Source of the DNA: Pelargonium tetragonum
Taxonomy: Eukaryota; Streptophyta; Magnoliopsida; Geraniales; Geraniaceae
Length of the DNA: 64,000 nucleotides
Assembly: GCA_036897445.1 (NCBI GenBank)
Contig: JAYMTL010000011.1
Coordinates: 124,001-188,000 of the forward strand
Direction of reading: 5' to 3'
Shown: one piece after another, positions 1 through 13,820 of the stretch
Layout of the letters: each line of letters starts with the position of its first letter
How positions within the stretch are numbered: the first letter of the stretch is position 1
Translations under genes and position numbers: made by a program
Notes under the pieces: generated by a model
Database searches by the model: none
What the model saw: the letters and a program-made list of their open reading frames with translations, nothing else
Told to the model about the DNA's origin: nothing

Positions 1-3000
1 GATCTTTAGAGTTTTTACAAGACTGCGGGATTTATAATGGAGCTTCGCAAGTAACCCAAGAATTTAACTTATACTCAGGAGAACCTTCAAGGATTTTTAT
101 TTGAAAATAACTAAAAACTTCCCCCTCAAGGGCGAATATAATATAAATAGACAAGGACAAAAAAGATTAAGCCCGATGCAAAACTCCCCACGCTACTCTA
201 TAAAAATTCCCAAAAGTTCTTTTTATACTTTTATACTAAGAGCTTCGGCCTTTTTGAACTGGGGTCACTTCACAAAAAATTCATATACAAATTGACTAAG
301 CGAGCATTATAAAATAAATGAAATAAAGGCCCGGGATTGCTTTTCTTAGAAAACTTTTTGAAATAAACTTCTAGTTTTGGTGTGCGAAAACCTAAGTCAA
401 TTTTGTAAATGAAGAATCGTAGTCAGGGAGTCTTAACCCGTGTTCTAGGTTATGAAAAGTTATAGCTTTTTGGAGTTTCGGTACCACTTTTTAATGAAAG
501 AGCTTGAAAGAAAGGGAAGATTCTTTGGCTAACTTTTACTCCTTTTCTACTTTAGCATTTCTGCAACCCTAAAAGAGAAGCGTAGCAACTTACCTGAGCG
601 AGGGGATATTTTAAGATAACACCCAGGACAATCCTTAGTCAAAAAATACCTAGAATAAACTTTATAAGGAATAGGTTTTGCTCTGGTTGCAGGTAGGCTC
701 CTATATAGAACATTCATACCTTATAACCACAAAACCCTTAGTTGAGAACTATAACCCGGGCAGAGGTTATAACTAAAAGGTACCCCGGTAATAAGAAAGG
801 CTTAGAATATTTTCTAATTTTAAAAGGGCAAAAGGGGAAGGCCTTTATCCTCAATGTCAAGAGACTGCGTCTTTTAGGGGTTGTTTATATATACTGGGTA
901 AGGCGCACTTGACTCCCACCAAGAATCATCTTGAAATGGGATACTGGAATATAAAACCTAAAAGACTCTCCGCGTAAGTGTAGCAAAGCTTGCCAAGTCT
1001 ATTTCTGAATTTCATTCCTTTTTTACTAGACCCCCCCCTGTAATTATAATAAAAAAGTACCCACGTACTCATATTGAGGAAAAGCTTAAAATTTCAGATA
1101 AAAGGGAAATTCTTAGTATTGAGGGGCTTGACGGGCACTCCTATATTCCTATATAAAGAGAAAAGGTTCCGGAAAAAAAAATCCCGCTTAGTTTTGTTAC
1201 AAGGGGGTCGATAGGATATTTTAAGGATAAAATTCCTTGGTCGAGGGGTTTTAACCACAGGAGTACTTTTAATTTCTCAACTAATCCAAGATTTTGACAT
1301 AGTTTGAACACTATCCAATAAAATTTATGCGGGATTTAACCAAGGCTGAGGAAAGAAAAGTAAACAACTTATACCCTACTCTATAAAAGCTTTAGAAAGA
1401 TAATTGAGTTACGGGCTGCTTAACCGAAGAAAAAGACATGTCCGTATAATTCTTAAACAGTGCAAGGAAAGCTTAATCACAAAAATTTCCGTTGAAGTAG
1501 CTCTAGGATACCCGATAGATTTTAGGTAACTACTTACCCATTTATTTTCACTCTAAGTCAAAAGCTTCTGAATTGGTTTAATACAACCGGCATTCAAACC
1601 AACTACTTAGCAGGCAACCCAGTCTCTATTAACTTTAAGAATAAATGTCAACTCACACTGCCCTTAAGCTCTACTCCAGGTGGGTTTTGTCTATAAACTC
1701 AGGAAGTTCTAGGATATTTGTTGTGTATTATAAGAGCTGGGCCTATTAAATTTATCTTATAGTAGAACCCCCTCGTCCATTTTAAGCCCGATAAGACTTT
1801 GATTGCGGATAGGTTTTAGCCACTTTATCATTAGCCAGAACTCTCGTATTCTACTAAAAACTTATTAAATTCAAGAAGCTAATATGGTATATTTACTTCG
1901 CAAATCTCTATAAAAAACCAAGGGTACTAACTAAAGATTTTATTAATTAAAAACACTAAATGGATCTTTTTCTAAAGAAAAGGTTTGAGCTAACGCTATA
2001 CTTATCTAAATAACCTAAGTTTTAGATACCTAGAGTGTAAAAAGTTTTTAAGGAAAGTTTTTTATACTGAACAAACCTTTTGCTTCGGCGAGAGGATCCC
2101 CTAATAAAGTAAACAATAAAGAGTAATTATCCAGGTGCAAACTACAATGCATAACTCTTGGAAAAGTTGACCTAAAAGTCAATTCCCAAAATATACCAAT
2201 AGGGTTATTATGTCGGGTCAGCCTAGGTAATTTAGTCTAAAGGTTTCCTGTGTAGATATTTAAGAACAGAGTAGTCCGTTTTTGCTTCTGAGATAAAAAA
2301 TCCTTTGGGGGATTTAAAGAAAAATCTAGGATATCTTATGTAAACTAACTTATCGTCGGGATAACTTTCAAGAAAAAGGGGGCTTGAGTCGGTGTTTTAA
2401 AAGGGTTATATGGTATACTTGTCTGTCTAGGAATCCCTTAGTTATGCTTCGAAAACAACTAGGAAATGTTATATTAAGTAAGTCGAGAGAGGTTTTTCCT
2501 GTAATCTTGATGTATACCCGTGCCGAGAGATCGGTTTATTAGTAACGCGTATTAGGTAAAACGTTGGAGAGTACAGCAGCGAATAGGATTCCTTTGGTGT
2601 TTCACGACCAATAGAGTTTCTGAGTATAAAGTACTTCCTCATAGTCAAAACGGATATTCCTTTAAAGTTTAAAGAAAGTAACACTCTCGAAATTGTAATT
2701 CACAGTGAAATTACTAAATAAAAGACAGAGTACTACTTAGATATTTCAGAATTAAGCGGATAAAGAATAAAGATGCACTGGGAATTTCCAGGTTACTTAA
2801 ATTTTCTTGACATAGTATACAGACTGGGTCACTATATATTATATACTATAAGTTATAAGTTTTTAAAGAGAGAGACTTCCCTTGGCTAACGAGTCAAATT
2901 CCTACATTCACGTAAGGTTTATAGATTTTTGTATAAACCCTTTCGCTTAGTTAGAGAGTTTCACTTTTTTGTTTAGTATGTTTAAAGCTGGTTATTTTTT

Positions 3001-6000
3001 AAGTCGTATATGAAATCCTCGGAAAAGTTATTATACAATTGTTAGAAATGTAGTACACTTTTCTATGACCCCGCCCTAACTTATTACTTATTAAAAAAAT
3101 TCGCGTATGTTTGTTGGCTGGCGCCGAAAAATGAAGGAACAAACGTAACGGGTATAAACCGATCTATCTATTACTAAACTAACACGGGAACCCTTCAAAT
3201 TACTGAACAATTAGAAACGAGCCAGCTCTAATAAGATATAAAAATCTTGTGGTTTTACACTAAGTTTTGAGTAGCCATTTCTTGATATATAAGGTTCTTG
3301 AATTAAGGGGACTCTTAATTTGTAAGGATTACTCCTTATTAGTTACTACTTTGCAAAAGGCCCCACCAAAATAACTAAAAAGTCAATTTAGAGATTTTAG
3401 AGATTCCTTTATAGTTTTATTAGGAGTGCTCTAAAATTGGCATACTTGTTCAGTTATCTTCTTTATTAAAAAAAGGAAACACTAAAAACCTTTAAAAAGG
3501 AGTACCCGTAAAGTACTTATAATATCCTAAAAGAACGGAAAGCTTCCTTTACAAAAACATAGAGAAGTCCCTACTCTTTGCTGCTAAACGCCTCTGTGCC
3601 TAAGACTACAAACTCTTTTTTATGACCGGAGTAAGACCAAATAACAAAAAACTATAATTATATAAAAGCTATTATTCCTTATTTATCTTTTTTTTACCTC
3701 TTATACCAATCCTGATCCTGGCTAGAGGGCTTATTTACAAATTAAGTATTTCCTCTACTTTTAGACCCCTGAGGAAGATTAAGCAATTTATTCTTTTTTA
3801 CTGAAGCTGTACCCATGCTTAGTAAGAACTACCCAAGAAATTCAGACTCCCCCTTCATATGAAATTTAAAAAACGAGTATAACCTTTTTATAAAAAGCTC
3901 TTTTCAGGAAAACCTAAAGCCCTTACGCAAAAAGTCTCAAACTAGTCTAATATATATAATAAACACTGGAGAACCCCAGATTGACTTTCAAAGGCACTGC
4001 AATTTATGGGACCTAACCCCGTGTATCTACACCAATAAACTATTAACTAGGAATCCACTCCTAAAATTTTATACTAACTAACCTCATTAAGGGGATCCTG
4101 TACCGAAAATTCTCTATATAAAAGTAACCAGAAGGATCCCTATAAACCAAATTGACTTTTAGAATACTAATAACAAAGAATCAAAGACAGATGTTTAGTT
4201 TAATACAAGGATACTTTATGAGCCTGCTAAATATCTTAGTACAACAAACTGGGGTGAAACAAAGGAGGGAGGTTTAATACCTTAAATTTAGCCCGCTTTT
4301 CATACGTTTACTATCTAACTCAAGAGAATACCTCGTTCCCTAACTACACTATAAGACTAGAGCTGCAGTAAGACAGGAACTCCCTTACTAAAAAGAAATC
4401 CCTATACTATTTCTTATTTATTATTAAGGGAATACCGTTTCCAATTCCTGATCGGGTTTAAAGCAATAGGAATATGAGAGCTAAAGTAGAGTTGTTGTCT
4501 TCCTAAATTAGCTAACTGGGGGTCCTCTTTACTTCAGGTTCTCCCGTTCCGAATCTAAAACAGGGGTTCTACAGAGGCTTTTATACGGTATCCAGAAACT
4601 TTTTATAGCTCTCTAATTCTAATATAGGCAGGCCCTTGCTTTATACTTCGATACTGCAGTAATGAAATTCCCATTTCGGGGACAGATAACGAGTAAAAAA
4701 AAATCAAACTTTTTTAGAGGTCTTTCCCGGAGTGCGTAGATTTTTCTCACGTGGCTACTAAGGTTTATATGTATCACTGCTGTACCAGAAAATCCCCTTC
4801 CAATATTAAATTTCAAGATTAGAAAAAGAGATCCCGCGAGTTTAGCCCGTTTTAGAAAAGAAACTTTATCCTAGGTTAGTAGGAAGCTCATAAATTCTCA
4901 GTAAAATAAATATCCCAATCTCATCTGTAAAAGGCATACTTGGGGTATCAAGTTTACTATACTTTTTTAATATTTAATTTAATATCTTTCTGTAAATAAG
5001 GGATAGGGACCCCATCTCCTAACAAGTAAAAGTCTTTTTATTAAACTCTAATATCTTAATAGTACCGAACAATCTTTCTTTCGGATCTTTATTTTATTTG
5101 AAATTTTTGTACCAGAACGTGAGTAATACTTGAACCTACTTGACTTCAAATAAATTTGGATTTACCGAATGCAAAGCTTATTGACTCATAGACGACTCCA
5201 ATGCTATTTCGCTTCCTAAACTCCCGGATTTCCGGAGTAACGAGTAAAAAGTTCCTTATCTAAGTAAAATGAATTCCCTTTGTAGCAGATCCAATCAGAA
5301 AGAAAATTTCAGTGGTTCGAATAATCGCAGCGGGTTTTCTATTGTACAAGTAACCCTTAATTGCAGAGGCCCAGACGAATCAACCACATATTTAAGACAT
5401 GGCTTAGGTAAATACAAAAGGTATATTAAAGGGTCCATTTTTAGGAAAATTGTAGCGACCCCCTATAAAAGTTTTATCCCGGGTGGGGTTTAAAGTTCCT
5501 TAGGTAGAGTACTACAAATCGAGAAGTCCTGGCTGTAACCTGTGGAATCCACTGTGTTTCTTACTTTTAAGGGCTTTCAATAGGCGTATCTAAATTCTAT
5601 AACCTTTTCATTGCTTTTATAATATATTATCAGATCAGAATTTTTAGACTTAACATAGGTACACAAGTGCCCTGTAATTAATTGTAGGGGGTTAGGTCTA
5701 ATAAGAGACAGAGCTTCTGTTAGGAAAATTTTCTTTTTTGTCTTTTTGAGATTCTTTACTGTTTATGAACTTAACAAGGTGCGCTTTGGGTTTAGAAATT
5801 CCCTTTTTAAGGGATCTCTTGGTAATTAGGAGGCCTCTAACAGGAAGTAGAAATAAAAGCAAAGGGGGCATGAACCAACTGCCTAAAACTATAAAGAACT
5901 ATAAAAGTGGGTATGCAAAGAAAATTCGTTACATAAATTCTTCACGAAAGCCCTTATAATTGATAATAAGACCTCAATTTATGCAACTTCAATAAAGCGG

Positions 6001-9000
6001 GGATCCCTTATATTGTTATTAAAGTAATAATTATAGCTGGGATTAAGTTTATTTGAATTAGGAGTTTTCAAAAAAGGAGCGGAGTATAAGCAAAACAGGG
6101 CAGTCTAAGATAAGGCTCGATTACGAGTCCTCGTACCCATAGAAAATTCTTTTCCGTGAATAAGATATAAACCCCCTAGAGATTAAGCAAAGATTTCGAA
6201 TTTTCGAATATAGAAGCTTTACTTATCTAATTACATTTGCTTAGCCAAGCCTAAGAGTCACTTTTACACCCGTATTCTTGTAGGTTGCTATGTATTCATA
6301 TTAGGTTTTTTCTGATGCATTAGAGGCATTAACAAGTTTCTTCTATATCTCTGATTGGCGTTTTCTAGAATTATAAAAAGTTAAAGGAAATTCAAAAAGC
6401 GTAATTATTAATCTCACGTCCCTCTTTTTAACGTGATTCTAAAACTAAGTACATTTTTTTTAATTAAGTCAAGAAGTCAAGCCCCTAATTACCTTTCGAG
6501 GACTCACAAGCAGAAACCGGAGTAGTTTGAGACAAGCTCAGGCTAGTATTTTACAAGTAACCCTTTAGCAGAAGAGCGGGGCTATTAGGTTTTTGAATCT
6601 CCGGTGTTTATCCCTTAAGCAATTTGCAAAATTTTAGTAAATTAAGTGATCAAAAAGATATTTTCTTCTTTAAATAATACATATATAGGTCGTAAAAAGA
6701 GGCACTAAACTAAAACTAGAATCTTGCTCCTCTGAATCTTAAGTTCAGTCAAGAAAAAAGAAGTGAATGTGGTTGTAGAGTTATACTCGTAATGATCTCT
6801 CAATTCTTCTATATGCGAAGGAGTAAAGTAATAAGACTCTTAATTTGGTGGTAGAAAAAGCAAAGCTATCCTTGAATTGAAAACTGAAATTACACTGTAA
6901 ATATCAAAATGAAACAAAAGAATATCTTGATTTTAAGGATCCCGCTTAGAATGGATTTAACCTTACTTGCATCATATTAAGGTCCGGATCCAGGAGAAAC
7001 TTAATAGAAGATAGAAGTCGGTAATATAAGTAAGGGAGCCCTAAAAAAGGAAAGTCGAATTTGACCCAGTATCGCGAGAATTTCATTCTATACTCATCTA
7101 GTCCGTCCTGTCGGTTAATAATTTATATATCCTTGCTAAAAATGTCATCAGGTATAAGTACTTAAGTGCATCCATCTGGCTAGGAAAATCTAGGATCCAA
7201 AAGCAAAATCTAAGTATAAATTTCGTAAATGCTTTGGAGTTCAACACTCCTGCTTCTAAATCGTGTGTTCCATTTTAATTTAAAACAAAGTAGTAATTCC
7301 ACCCCAAACTCAAAATTGTCAGTGAAAGTTTCTTCTTAACTTATTAACCTAGGTGTATAAAAACCCTTTCTTATCTTATGGGACTCCTTCTTCTTTATTC
7401 TCTCTATATTTTTTGTGAGATTGGGATAATTAAAGGATACTCATATTTGTATATCCCCGTGCTCCTTGAATTTCCTCTTTCCAACTACGCTCTCTATAAT
7501 TCTAAATAACTTTAAGTATATCCTTATAGTATAGGGCAAACTCTAATAGCAATCTATGTAATTTTATTTAAGTTTAAGTGATTCCCACTTCAGCGTAAAA
7601 ACTCTTTATAGCCTGTTCCCTTTCTTTTAAATATTATCCCTGTAGAATTTTTTAGGAACCTACTCTTAAACGCGACCCGTTTAACTTTATGCTTTTTTGT
7701 CGATCCGCAGAAACCCATTTGCCAAACTAAGTTCTCCGAGTTTTTGTCAGGATGTTTTTATGGGTCCAACTAAATCTTTGCATTTATGAGCTCCCCCACG
7801 TATTGCAGCCGAGAAAGGCATTGGCATTGCTAATTAAAGGGATAGATATAATCCAACCTTCAAACTTTGCTTTTTCTTTTTATATCTTAAAAAGCATTCT
7901 AGTTGTAGGTAGATCGCCCAAACTGAGGGGTTCCTAAGAAAAAAGTACCTTAGAAAGCCTAGTAGGAAATTCTTTCGTATACCACGGAACACCTTACTCG
8001 AGTCTGATCCTTCTTAGGCTTTTAGAAGTTAAGGGTGTGCCCAATACCTATGCTTCTATATACAATTAGAAACTCTATTTTTAATTCTCTGAGGATTTTT
8101 TTCAAGTATTTAGTACCTTACCTATAGTTAATAGTTAATAATATAGGGGACACCCCGGTAAAATAAAAGTCCATCGTAAAACTCAATCCCCAGTTTTTTA
8201 TAAAAAAATCAAACTTACCTAAATACTAAGTAAAAACCTACTCGATTAAGTAAAGCCTGCTAAAAAGAGCTTGTTATATGTCCGGTAAAGTCCTTTTGAA
8301 CTCGATAGCACAAGACAAGATAGGAGAGTCTTACAAAAGGTTTCATCACTAATTTGTGATACGTTGGCTTAACAGACCGGGCCTGCTTTTTATCTCGAAA
8401 AAGCACTCATTTAGAGGAGAGAATGCTGTTACATGCATAAAAGATTTTAGATTTAACAGCTCTTTTATCAGGTTTTAGTAATTATATAATCAGTGGAGAG
8501 CTTTGCTCTTGGGAAAGTCTTGTAATTATAATCCAAGAACGGGTTTTCTATATACGTAATTAAATTTCATTTTTTGTCATAATAAACCTTTTTAGAGCTT
8601 AGCTTTTTTGTTTGGGTTGTGAAGAAGGGCCTAGAACTGCTCGCTTATTAGTTACTTCTGGACCAGCCGTAGAGTATAAAACTTTCGTCTCTGTTTCTTA
8701 ATAATGGGTACTTTTATGATATTCTTCATGAAAAAAGGGGTTTTCATAGCATGTGATGTACATAGGAAGTTTTTTCTAATAACTAACAGAGTAGGGTACC
8801 CCTTCATAAATCCACAAAATTGGATTAGGGCTTTTTATAGTATAACTTTAATGGGTAGCTATTAAATAAAAAGATATAAAGCCCCACGGGCCCGTAATTG
8901 AAGAATCAAGGATTTTTCTATTATACGTAAGAGTTAAGATAGCACAGTTCTAGAAACCTTTTGCATTTTCTTTCTATATCCAGTCAAGGGAGTTATATAT

Positions 9001-11900
9001 AATAAAGTCCGTTAAAGAGATATGTCGTTCCTGGGGCTTGCTGCTATGGATGTGAGGAATTGTTTAAAAACCAGCGAAAAAAGGGTAGGGTATAGTCTGA
9101 TTTGCTTCACCCATTTAAGCGTTTTCGGAAACTAAAAAGGCTTTAGAAAAGTATATACTAGCCCTTGCTAGTATTCATTTTAAAGGGGACACTTAAACCC
9201 CTTAACTACGTTTATATATATTCTTAAATAAGGCGGGTCTGAGTTCTGAAAAGTAGTTAATATCCCAATTATTACAAATGCAAGAATTCAAAGGCTAAAC
9301 TTTAGGGTCTACCTACAAATTTTCTTATTTATTCTAATATTTACCCAATTCATTATAAAAAAGTATATAAGTTGATAAACAGTTTAAAGAGGTTTTACCA
9401 GTAAATACCTTTAACGTATACAATTATTCTGCGGGGCCCCCTGTAGACGAGACTTGGCTTATAAGTAGTTGATCCGATTTGGAACTTTCGCACGAGAATG
9501 AAGGGAAGACTTTAAAAAAGTTTTGAACAACGTCTTATACAAATAAGGATTCTTAGGAAATAGGAAGCATTTTGAGGGGTATATGCCTATTTTATATTAA
9601 GATTAAGGGATACTAGCTTACTTGTTTGTCATCAAGTGGTATTTTATTAAAGTAAAGAAAGGAAAATATATAGAATACTCGAACCAAGAATCCCTTTTTA
9701 CAAAAAAGTAGGTTTATATTATATAAAGAAGGCTCCTTGTTTAAGGATTTCAAGTACAAGGTACGTTAGGGGATAGGCAAGGTGAGGGATCTCCCTTATC
9801 CTAATAGAATTAATAATACTAGAGAGTTTCCTTACAAGAACAAGAAGCCGGCATTCCCTGCCAAATAGGTAAAGCATTTCATCAAGCGATTCCGGTGTCC
9901 AGGTTCTGAAAAGGAAAATAAAGGTTTCTACTAAATCTCCCTTTTCTGACTAGCATTTAGTTACGTCTACTCAACAAGGAATCCTTAGAATACTCACTAA
10001 TTTTTATCATAATGGCACTTTAAAACCTTATTAACTACGTCGCTTATAGGACATACATATCTGGCACATATTTATGCACTTTTTTGGTATACTCTGCCGC
10101 TTGTACGAAAAAAATGATCCAGTAAATACTATCAGAAGAAGTAAACTACTCAATAGCATAAAGGCAGATCCGCTATACTATTAATAAGTTTTTTTATATT
10201 TATTAAGTAATTTTAAGGTAGGTTATAAAGAGTCCCCACTATATAAAAAAGGGTCACTGCTTTCTTTCAAATAAGTGTAAAGAGAATTTCCTATTCTAAG
10301 CAAAACAAATTAGACTTAACAAAGTCGAGGGACATTGCTAAGGTAATTAAGGCTTGTAAAAAGTCATTAAATTTTAGAGTAGAGTAAAGAAACCTCTTGA
10401 AAAATTTACTAAAAGCATCATAAGTATAGTTTTAGCAACTAGGATACCTCCTTAATGGGCTATTTTCTCACTTACTTAATGTATCGTGTGTTGTTACAAG
10501 CCTTATTTTAGCACCCCTAGCTGTCACAGAAATTTGTAGATAAGCTCTGTTCTTTGAAAAATAGAGTATCCTGGAAAGACTCTTCATTAAAAAGGGAGCT
10601 AAGGAGTAAAGTAAAGCCCAAGTTATTTAGAATACCTTTTTCTATCACTAGTTTAGCGGTTGGATATACTAAGGGGCTCATTTAGGGTATCTATTTACTA
10701 TTTATGCATTACTTGCTTTTTCGGGAACTTACTAACAGAAGTTTTAAAAGCTTCGTTCAAAATCTTACGATACCTGATATTAGTCTAAATTCAAGCCTTC
10801 CTTACAAACTTACAAAATGGAGTGCTATTTTTAATCTTTTTCCGGATTCCTAATAAGCTCCTTTTACGAAAAAGTTTAGCTATGTAGGAGAGGAAATTCC
10901 AGTAATATTAATCTTTTGAAAGTAACCCCTATTCGAGACCCTGCTCTAGGGAAAGTTTTTACCAGTTAAATTAGAAGCATGCTCCCCCCATATTCTATTG
11001 CATTCTAGAGTTAGTATAAACCGAAAGGCCGGCACTTTGGGTCAAATCTAAACCTTTTGCGCTAGCTGGGAAATCAAAAAGTACAAGTTCCTGAAAAATC
11101 TTACAATTTATAAAGCAGCCTACACCTGTTAAAGATCCTCAGTTTAAAAAGCATATTTTCATTTTAGTGAAAAGTTAACGCAAGTAATGGAATCACTTAG
11201 GTAGAATTTTTTATATGGTATCTGAGTTCAAGCTTCCTTTACTAAAGAGGTAAAAAGCGGAGCAATTGCTTATCGATGCGTAGACCAAAGTTTCAGGTTC
11301 TCCTAGTCCTTTTTGCAATACATCAAATTTGCGGATCCTTTCTACGTTTTGCTTTCTAGTAGTGACGCGTGGACAAGATAAAAGGTGGGCCGGTAGCACT
11401 AAGTCCGAAGGGATATCCTATTTGAAATTACGTATTTTTAAAAGTCATTTCAAAGTTCCATAAGCCGGTAAAGTTGAGGTTTTCCTTTATCTCAGGATCT
11501 CAAGAGTCTTTTACTACCTGTCTTCATCGTAAGGAGTTTCTAGTGCCTTGCTATGAAAATGTGTACTTAAGAGTATCAAAAAAGCTAGAACATATAGGAA
11601 GAATTTCAAATTAACCTGGATTTCCTTAAGGTATCAAGGCTCAAGAACTGATGAGTAGGTTTTGGGCTCCCTTGTTTCCAGGTTTCAAAAAGACCTAAAG
11701 CTAAAAATAAGAGAACTCTAGAGCTTGTAAAGCCAAACTGCGATAAAGGCGCCGGCATTTAGTAGATCCTACTCAGGGTTAGGCTTAAGGGAGGTCGAAC
11801 TTCTTTTTATTAACGTAAAACAAAGCGGGGCTTTTTCGCAGTTAAAAGTATCCTATCTAGAGAGTTATGTATAACCTGTTTGGGCTCTTATCCAGTGAGA
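1..11900. other. Gene-free AT-rich segment, background texture
   Basis: No coding region, tRNA or rRNA signature was recognised. The open frames here (for example 5269-5493 + and 2469-2684 -) are 60 to 75 codons, overlap nothing conserved that I know, and are as short as chance predicts. The texture is A/T-rich spacer broken every few tens of bases by short G and C clusters of the form purine run then pyrimidine run, such as GGAATCC at 2430, 4050, 5544 and 9978 and GGATTCC at 2586 and 10844. In the first 360 bases I count 9 TG, 16 CA, 31 TA and 8 CG, so TG is about half of expectation. A run of eight C lies at 1031-1038. The segment most resembles non-coding organelle DNA, but identity is uncertain. 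Confidence 0.7.
1031..1038. repeat. C8 homopolymer
   Basis: Eight consecutive C residues stand in a sequence with roughly 17 percent C. It is the longest C run I noticed. No flanking structure suggests a function; it is a likely site of length variation or sequencing error. Confidence 0.9.
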
Positions 11901-13820
11901 TATGCAGTATTTTATAAATTAAAGAGTACTATAGTCAAGAAGTTAATACTATCCGGTTACGTTTTCTATTTTTCTAAGGTTCCTTTTCCTAACTAAAGTC
12001 AAAAATTTGGTTAAGGGATCTCTTTTCTCAGCATAAACTCAAGTTTTTTCGCTTTTTAACTATTCGTGTAAAGTATTTATTTCACAGTTAATCCTTGCTA
12101 ACTAAGGGATTTTCTAACTGAAGTTCGAAGAATACCCGGATCGCTAAATTAAGTGAGGTACCCTTTTAGAGCTATTAGTTTTTTACTTGCCTTTCAAGCG
12201 ACTCAGGATCTACTCTATTTGTTTTTACATGTAGAAGTCCTGGATTTCTTTCCAGCTTTGTCTCTACGAGTTCATAGTATTAAAAATTTTCTATTAGGCT
12301 ATCCCTTTTTAAATTCAGTTAAGTTTGACTTTATAAATGGTTTTGGTATGGTATTTGTTAAGAATTTATATACATTTCTTTTCTTGTATAGCTTGTATAG
12401 TCTTCTCCATGAGAGTTTCAACCCTGTATTTTAATTAAGATATCACGTAGAAAGTTCTTGACGATTGAACCTTCGCATGAAATATATAAAGAAAGGACCA
12501 ACTATATATTAAAAAAATATGAGGCTTCCCGTGATTAAAGCGAGATCTAGTCTTATTCTGGAGTATTTATTTGTATACCTTTCTAATCCCTGTGTATAGT
12601 ATTCGCTTTCTTAACACAAAAGGTACTGTCAAACTCTTTTAGGGTTTTGCGTACTCCGACAGTTTTCTTTTATAGTGTAATAGGGAATCCTCCAATGCGG
12701 CCAAATTTGAAAACTGAAAAGACAGGGTTAATTACTTTTTTACTAAGCAGCACTTTCTAGGATATTACCCTTTTTCATTTGTTAAATAAATGAATCGTAT
12801 AGCTTTGATTTTAGTTATTAGTAGATAAAGTTATTGAAAAGGAACCCTTAGTATGGGGAAGGGCATAGAATTCTAAGCAAAAATATAGAAGTTACGGCTA
12901 AATTAAATATAATACTGAAATATCTAGCGAAGCTGTGTAACAAATAGGGAATACTGTCTCATCAAGGCAAAGCCCAGGATTCCTTTCGGGTCATAACCTA
13001 AAAGTATACGTGTTAAGCAGTTTACATCTTAATTCACTATAGAAGCTAAAAAGGTTCGAGGTAAGGGGAGTCTGTAGCAGTCCAAAGTAAAGCTCTGATA
13101 AGATGAGACATAAAATGAACTCAGAATGTTTATAACACCCATTTTTAAAAGATAACGATTACTCTCAAGGGGATTAAAATATGGAGACCAAGCAACCCCT
13201 TTTGTTAATTTTTATTTCGTTTTACTAGTCATAAAGGCGGGTTATTTATAACTAGAATTGGTCAGAGATAATATTTTTAAGAAATTATCTAGTCCTCTAT
13301 AACAAGTTAAAGTGTATATATAAAGATATTAAGTCTCGCGAGGGGTTCCCTTGTAAATTTGCAAAAAGGGCCTCTCCGGTAGATATCTCAAATGCAACTA
13401 TCTTTATATATAAAATAAGTTTTCTTAAACCCTTTTCTATCTCTAAATTTATCCCTTTTTAAGCCTTTATCGGGAAATTCCGGAATCTATATCAAACCAA
13501 AAAAGAGGCCTTTAACCTAAAACTAAGCCCTAGGTTCAAACCTCAAGGAAGTGCTTTTTCTAAAACTCCACACTTTTAGAAGCTCCTTCGGTTGAGCAAG
13601 CCCTATTAATTAGTAACTATTATGTACCTTAATTACAGTAAAGAATTCTTTTCTCGATATTTCATAGTATTTACTTATTTTAAATTAGGATACTCGCGTG
13701 TTCATTATAGGTATAACCTGCCTTCTTTGATCTTTTCTAGATCCATATCTTTTATTCCGACAAGTCTAAGATTTTTCCCTATTAAAGTTCATCGCTGTAA
13801 GAGACTTACTAGGTAAATCA
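11900..13820. other. T-rich gene-free domain
   Basis: The plus strand is visibly T-rich, with long T and CT tracts. This skew opens two modest frames, 12153-12434 (93 codons, GTG start) and 13622-13816 (64 codons). Both would give Phe/Leu/Tyr/Ser-rich products, as any T-rich DNA does, so their hydrophobic look is not evidence of membrane proteins. Neither has a convincing ribosome-binding site or a family I recognise. Palindromic motifs occur at 12684 (GGAATCC) and 12977 (GGATTCC). The segment also holds the inverted-repeat element at 13315-13412. Confidence 0.6.
13315..13412. repeat. 98-nt inverted-repeat element with nested hairpin
   Basis: A perfect 14 bp inverted repeat has arms at 13315-13328 (TATATATAAAGATA) and 13399-13412 (its reverse complement), enclosing 70 bases. 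Inside is a second stem: GAGG (13340-13343) pairs with CCTC (13371-13374), and after a four-base bulge CCCTT (13348-13352) pairs with AAGGG (13366-13370) around a 13-base loop. The whole could fold as one long extruded or transcribed stem-loop. I do not recognise it as a tRNA or known RNA family: no TTCRA-type T-loop is present and the outer stem is twice acceptor length. The A/T-rich arms make chance less unlikely than for a mixed sequence. Confidence 0.6.

Noticed and set aside
12153-12434. 93-codon open frame with a hydrophobic Phe/Leu-rich product
   Set aside because: It begins at GTG and lies in T-rich DNA, which gives hydrophobic translations by default. No conserved membrane-protein motif was seen.
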